From assembly GCA_024362935.1 (NCBI GenBank), contig JANCRA010000167.1, positions 310,001-374,000 on the forward strand: DNA of 64,000 nt. The letters run 5' to 3'. The DNA is from Setophaga petechia. Its lineage: Eukaryota > Chordata > Aves > Passeriformes > Parulidae. Positions 62,779 to 64,000 of the stretch are shown here, piece by piece. Below the pieces are notes generated by a model that was given only the letters and a program-made list of their open reading frames with translations, made no database searches and was not told the origin of the DNA. The position numbers and the translations under genes were made by a program. How positions within the stretch are numbered: position 1 is the stretch's first letter; each line of letters starts with the position of its first letter.

Positions 62779-64000
62779 TGTTTGCTGTGAGATGTGACCA
62801 GAAATAGAGCAAAGCAGGCTCAAGCTTAGAAATAAAGAAAAAAACTTTATTAACCTACACCTGTATGTTAAAAGGAACACACACAGAACTCAGAAGGAAA
62901 ACTCTCCAAAACATTCCTCCTCCCCCCACTCAATTTGTTATACAACACAGTGAGACAAAACCTTGGATTTTCAATCAAGTTACTGTCTCTCAAATAATCA
63001 ATTGTCAGTTCATCAAGGAGAGAGGAGTCCTCCTTGTACCATAGGATTCCCCAGGAAATATAATTGAACATTTTGTGGTTTTATGTCACACGTGGCACTG
63101 CCTGGAGAACATCTGCCATGGTGACATCGTCCTTCCTTCCTTGTACAGTGTCTTCTTCCCTGAAGACAGAGGGCACCACCACCCTCCTCATCCATCTCTG
63201 TTGATGCCACTCGTTCACATAACATCACTGCACTCTCTTGGCTCCAAGCCATTGCCTCCCCCAAATGCAGTCTTTGTGTTACAGGAAAAAAAATGGTTCT
63301 GTCCATGGCTGTGCAAGAAAAGTCCAGCCAAAGGCCACTCCATCACCTCCTCCTACCTAGGCTTCTTCCTTATGGAATTCCTTCTTCTTCCAACTATGAA
63401 TTACCACGAATGTCCCAGTTCAGAGAGCTGCTTCCAGCTGCAAGGCTGCATGCAGGTGCCTGCTCTGCTCCAGCTCCTGAGCACCTGCTGCTGCCTGGTG
63501 GTGAGCAAATGCACCTGAGCTGGAGTGAAAGCAGGATTGTGCTGGGACCCCTGGGCTCCCTTTGGCTCCAAATCCTCAAAAGCCAGGACAGCTCTGCAGA
63601 GACATCTATACCATGCACTAGGGCCTACATCCACTGAGGAATGGAGATTTAAGGTGAATAGATTTGTTTTTGTGTGTTTGATGAATTCCACATCAGCTCC
63701 TGCATTACACTGGAGTCTAACACAGCCTGGAATGGTTGTGGGGCTCTCTCTGAGATGAAGCTCCTGAGTTGTTGCCCCAGCAGGTAAAGCCCAAACTGCT
63801 CTGAAGCTGAGAGTTTTAGAGATAACAGGTTTATCAAGGAAGGCTGAAGGCACTGCAAGTGTCTCCACTTTTGACTCTGAGCTCTCCACTCTTGTTTTCA
63901 TCTTTGTTCTGATGGAATCTTTGTGCTTCCTTTGTTTGCTGCCTTTCTCCCACCCTCACCCTACCATCTATTCCCCTGCCACTGTTGGTATTTGTTAAAG
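62779..64000 (-). mobile_element. Probable ERV LTR or ERV-derived segment, truncated by the window edge
   Basis: In minus orientation the segment ends with a TCTGGTCACATCTCACAGCA-like terminus preceded by an AATAAAG hexamer (near 62850), an LTR-like arrangement that looks to me like a passerine ERVL-type LTR. Two open minus-strand frames (62868-63071 and 63401-63901) have no recognisable viral domain. The right end lies outside the window, so no target duplication can be tested. Confidence 0.35.

Noticed and set aside
63401..63901. 166-codon minus-strand frame near the right edge as a gene
   Set aside because: It has no recognisable domain and overlaps plus-strand frames of similar length. 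The surrounding sequence looks like an ERV LTR, so I kept it only as a probable mobile-element segment.
63979..64000. An 18-base word shared between the right edge and the mini-provirus interior (near 50103-50120) as evidence of a second provirus
   Set aside because: CTGTTGGTATTTGTTAAA-type words are AT-rich, and the match stops at the window end, so it cannot be tested here.

Overview
The window is vertebrate nuclear DNA and most likely comes from a bird, probably a passerine. The avian evidence is CR1 LINE fragments and many solo LTRs of endogenous retroviruses with recognisable target-site duplications (TSDs). The genes also look avian: the 3' end of adiponectin, a complete COPS9 and a complete OTOS. 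These three are compact, intron-containing or C1q-type genes that I place on the bird chromosome 9 syntenic block from memory. Nothing prokaryotic is present, and almost every long open frame is either chance or a product of minisatellite periodicity.

Layout. Positions 1-330 (+) hold the last coding segment of ADIPOQ (C1q domain, stop at 328-330). About 10 kb of non-coding DNA follows, with one ~550 bp LTR (4.4-4.95 kb) and a cluster of LTRs with one nested insertion (7.9-9.2 kb). COPS9 (three coding exons, 57 aa) lies on the minus strand at 10.58-12.12 kb and converges on ADIPOQ. Its CpG-rich promoter carries a run of 24 G and an eight-unit minisatellite in which every unit contains a YY1-like motif. 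OTOS (three coding exons, 87 aa with a signal peptide) lies upstream on the same strand at 13.17-15.82 kb. One unassigned minus-strand open segment (16.70-16.89 kb) could be a further exon.

From 17 kb to the right edge I recognise no protein-coding exon. This 47 kb is a repeat landscape. About 14 copies of one ~380-420 bp LTR family lie in both orientations, most with TG...CA ends and 6-bp TSDs. Other LTR families sit beside or inside them, including one ERVL-like LTR with a 5-bp TSD nested in a family member. A 995-bp mini-provirus has two LTRs, a tRNA-Trp-type primer binding site, a polypurine tract and only 371 bp of internal sequence. CR1 fragments are scattered. At least seven minisatellites are present: 15 bp at 18.5 kb, CA-rich at 24.2 kb, 33 bp x ~31 at 36-37 kb, ~34 bp at 39.7 kb, G/T-rich at 40.6-41.6 kb, CCCCATGGGG-bearing at 54.7 kb and AATTCCC-type at 57.2 kb.

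The three genes do not form a pathway. ADIPOQ is a secreted adipokine, COPS9 a small subunit of the COP9 signalosome, and OTOS a secreted inner-ear protein. I find no new molecular system. The most interesting observations are the YY1-motif minisatellite at the COPS9 promoter, the mini-provirus with a paralogous empty site next to it, the nested LTR chronology, and the strand-asymmetric G/T minisatellite. All coordinates of repeats were set by eye, and family names could not be checked against a repeat library.
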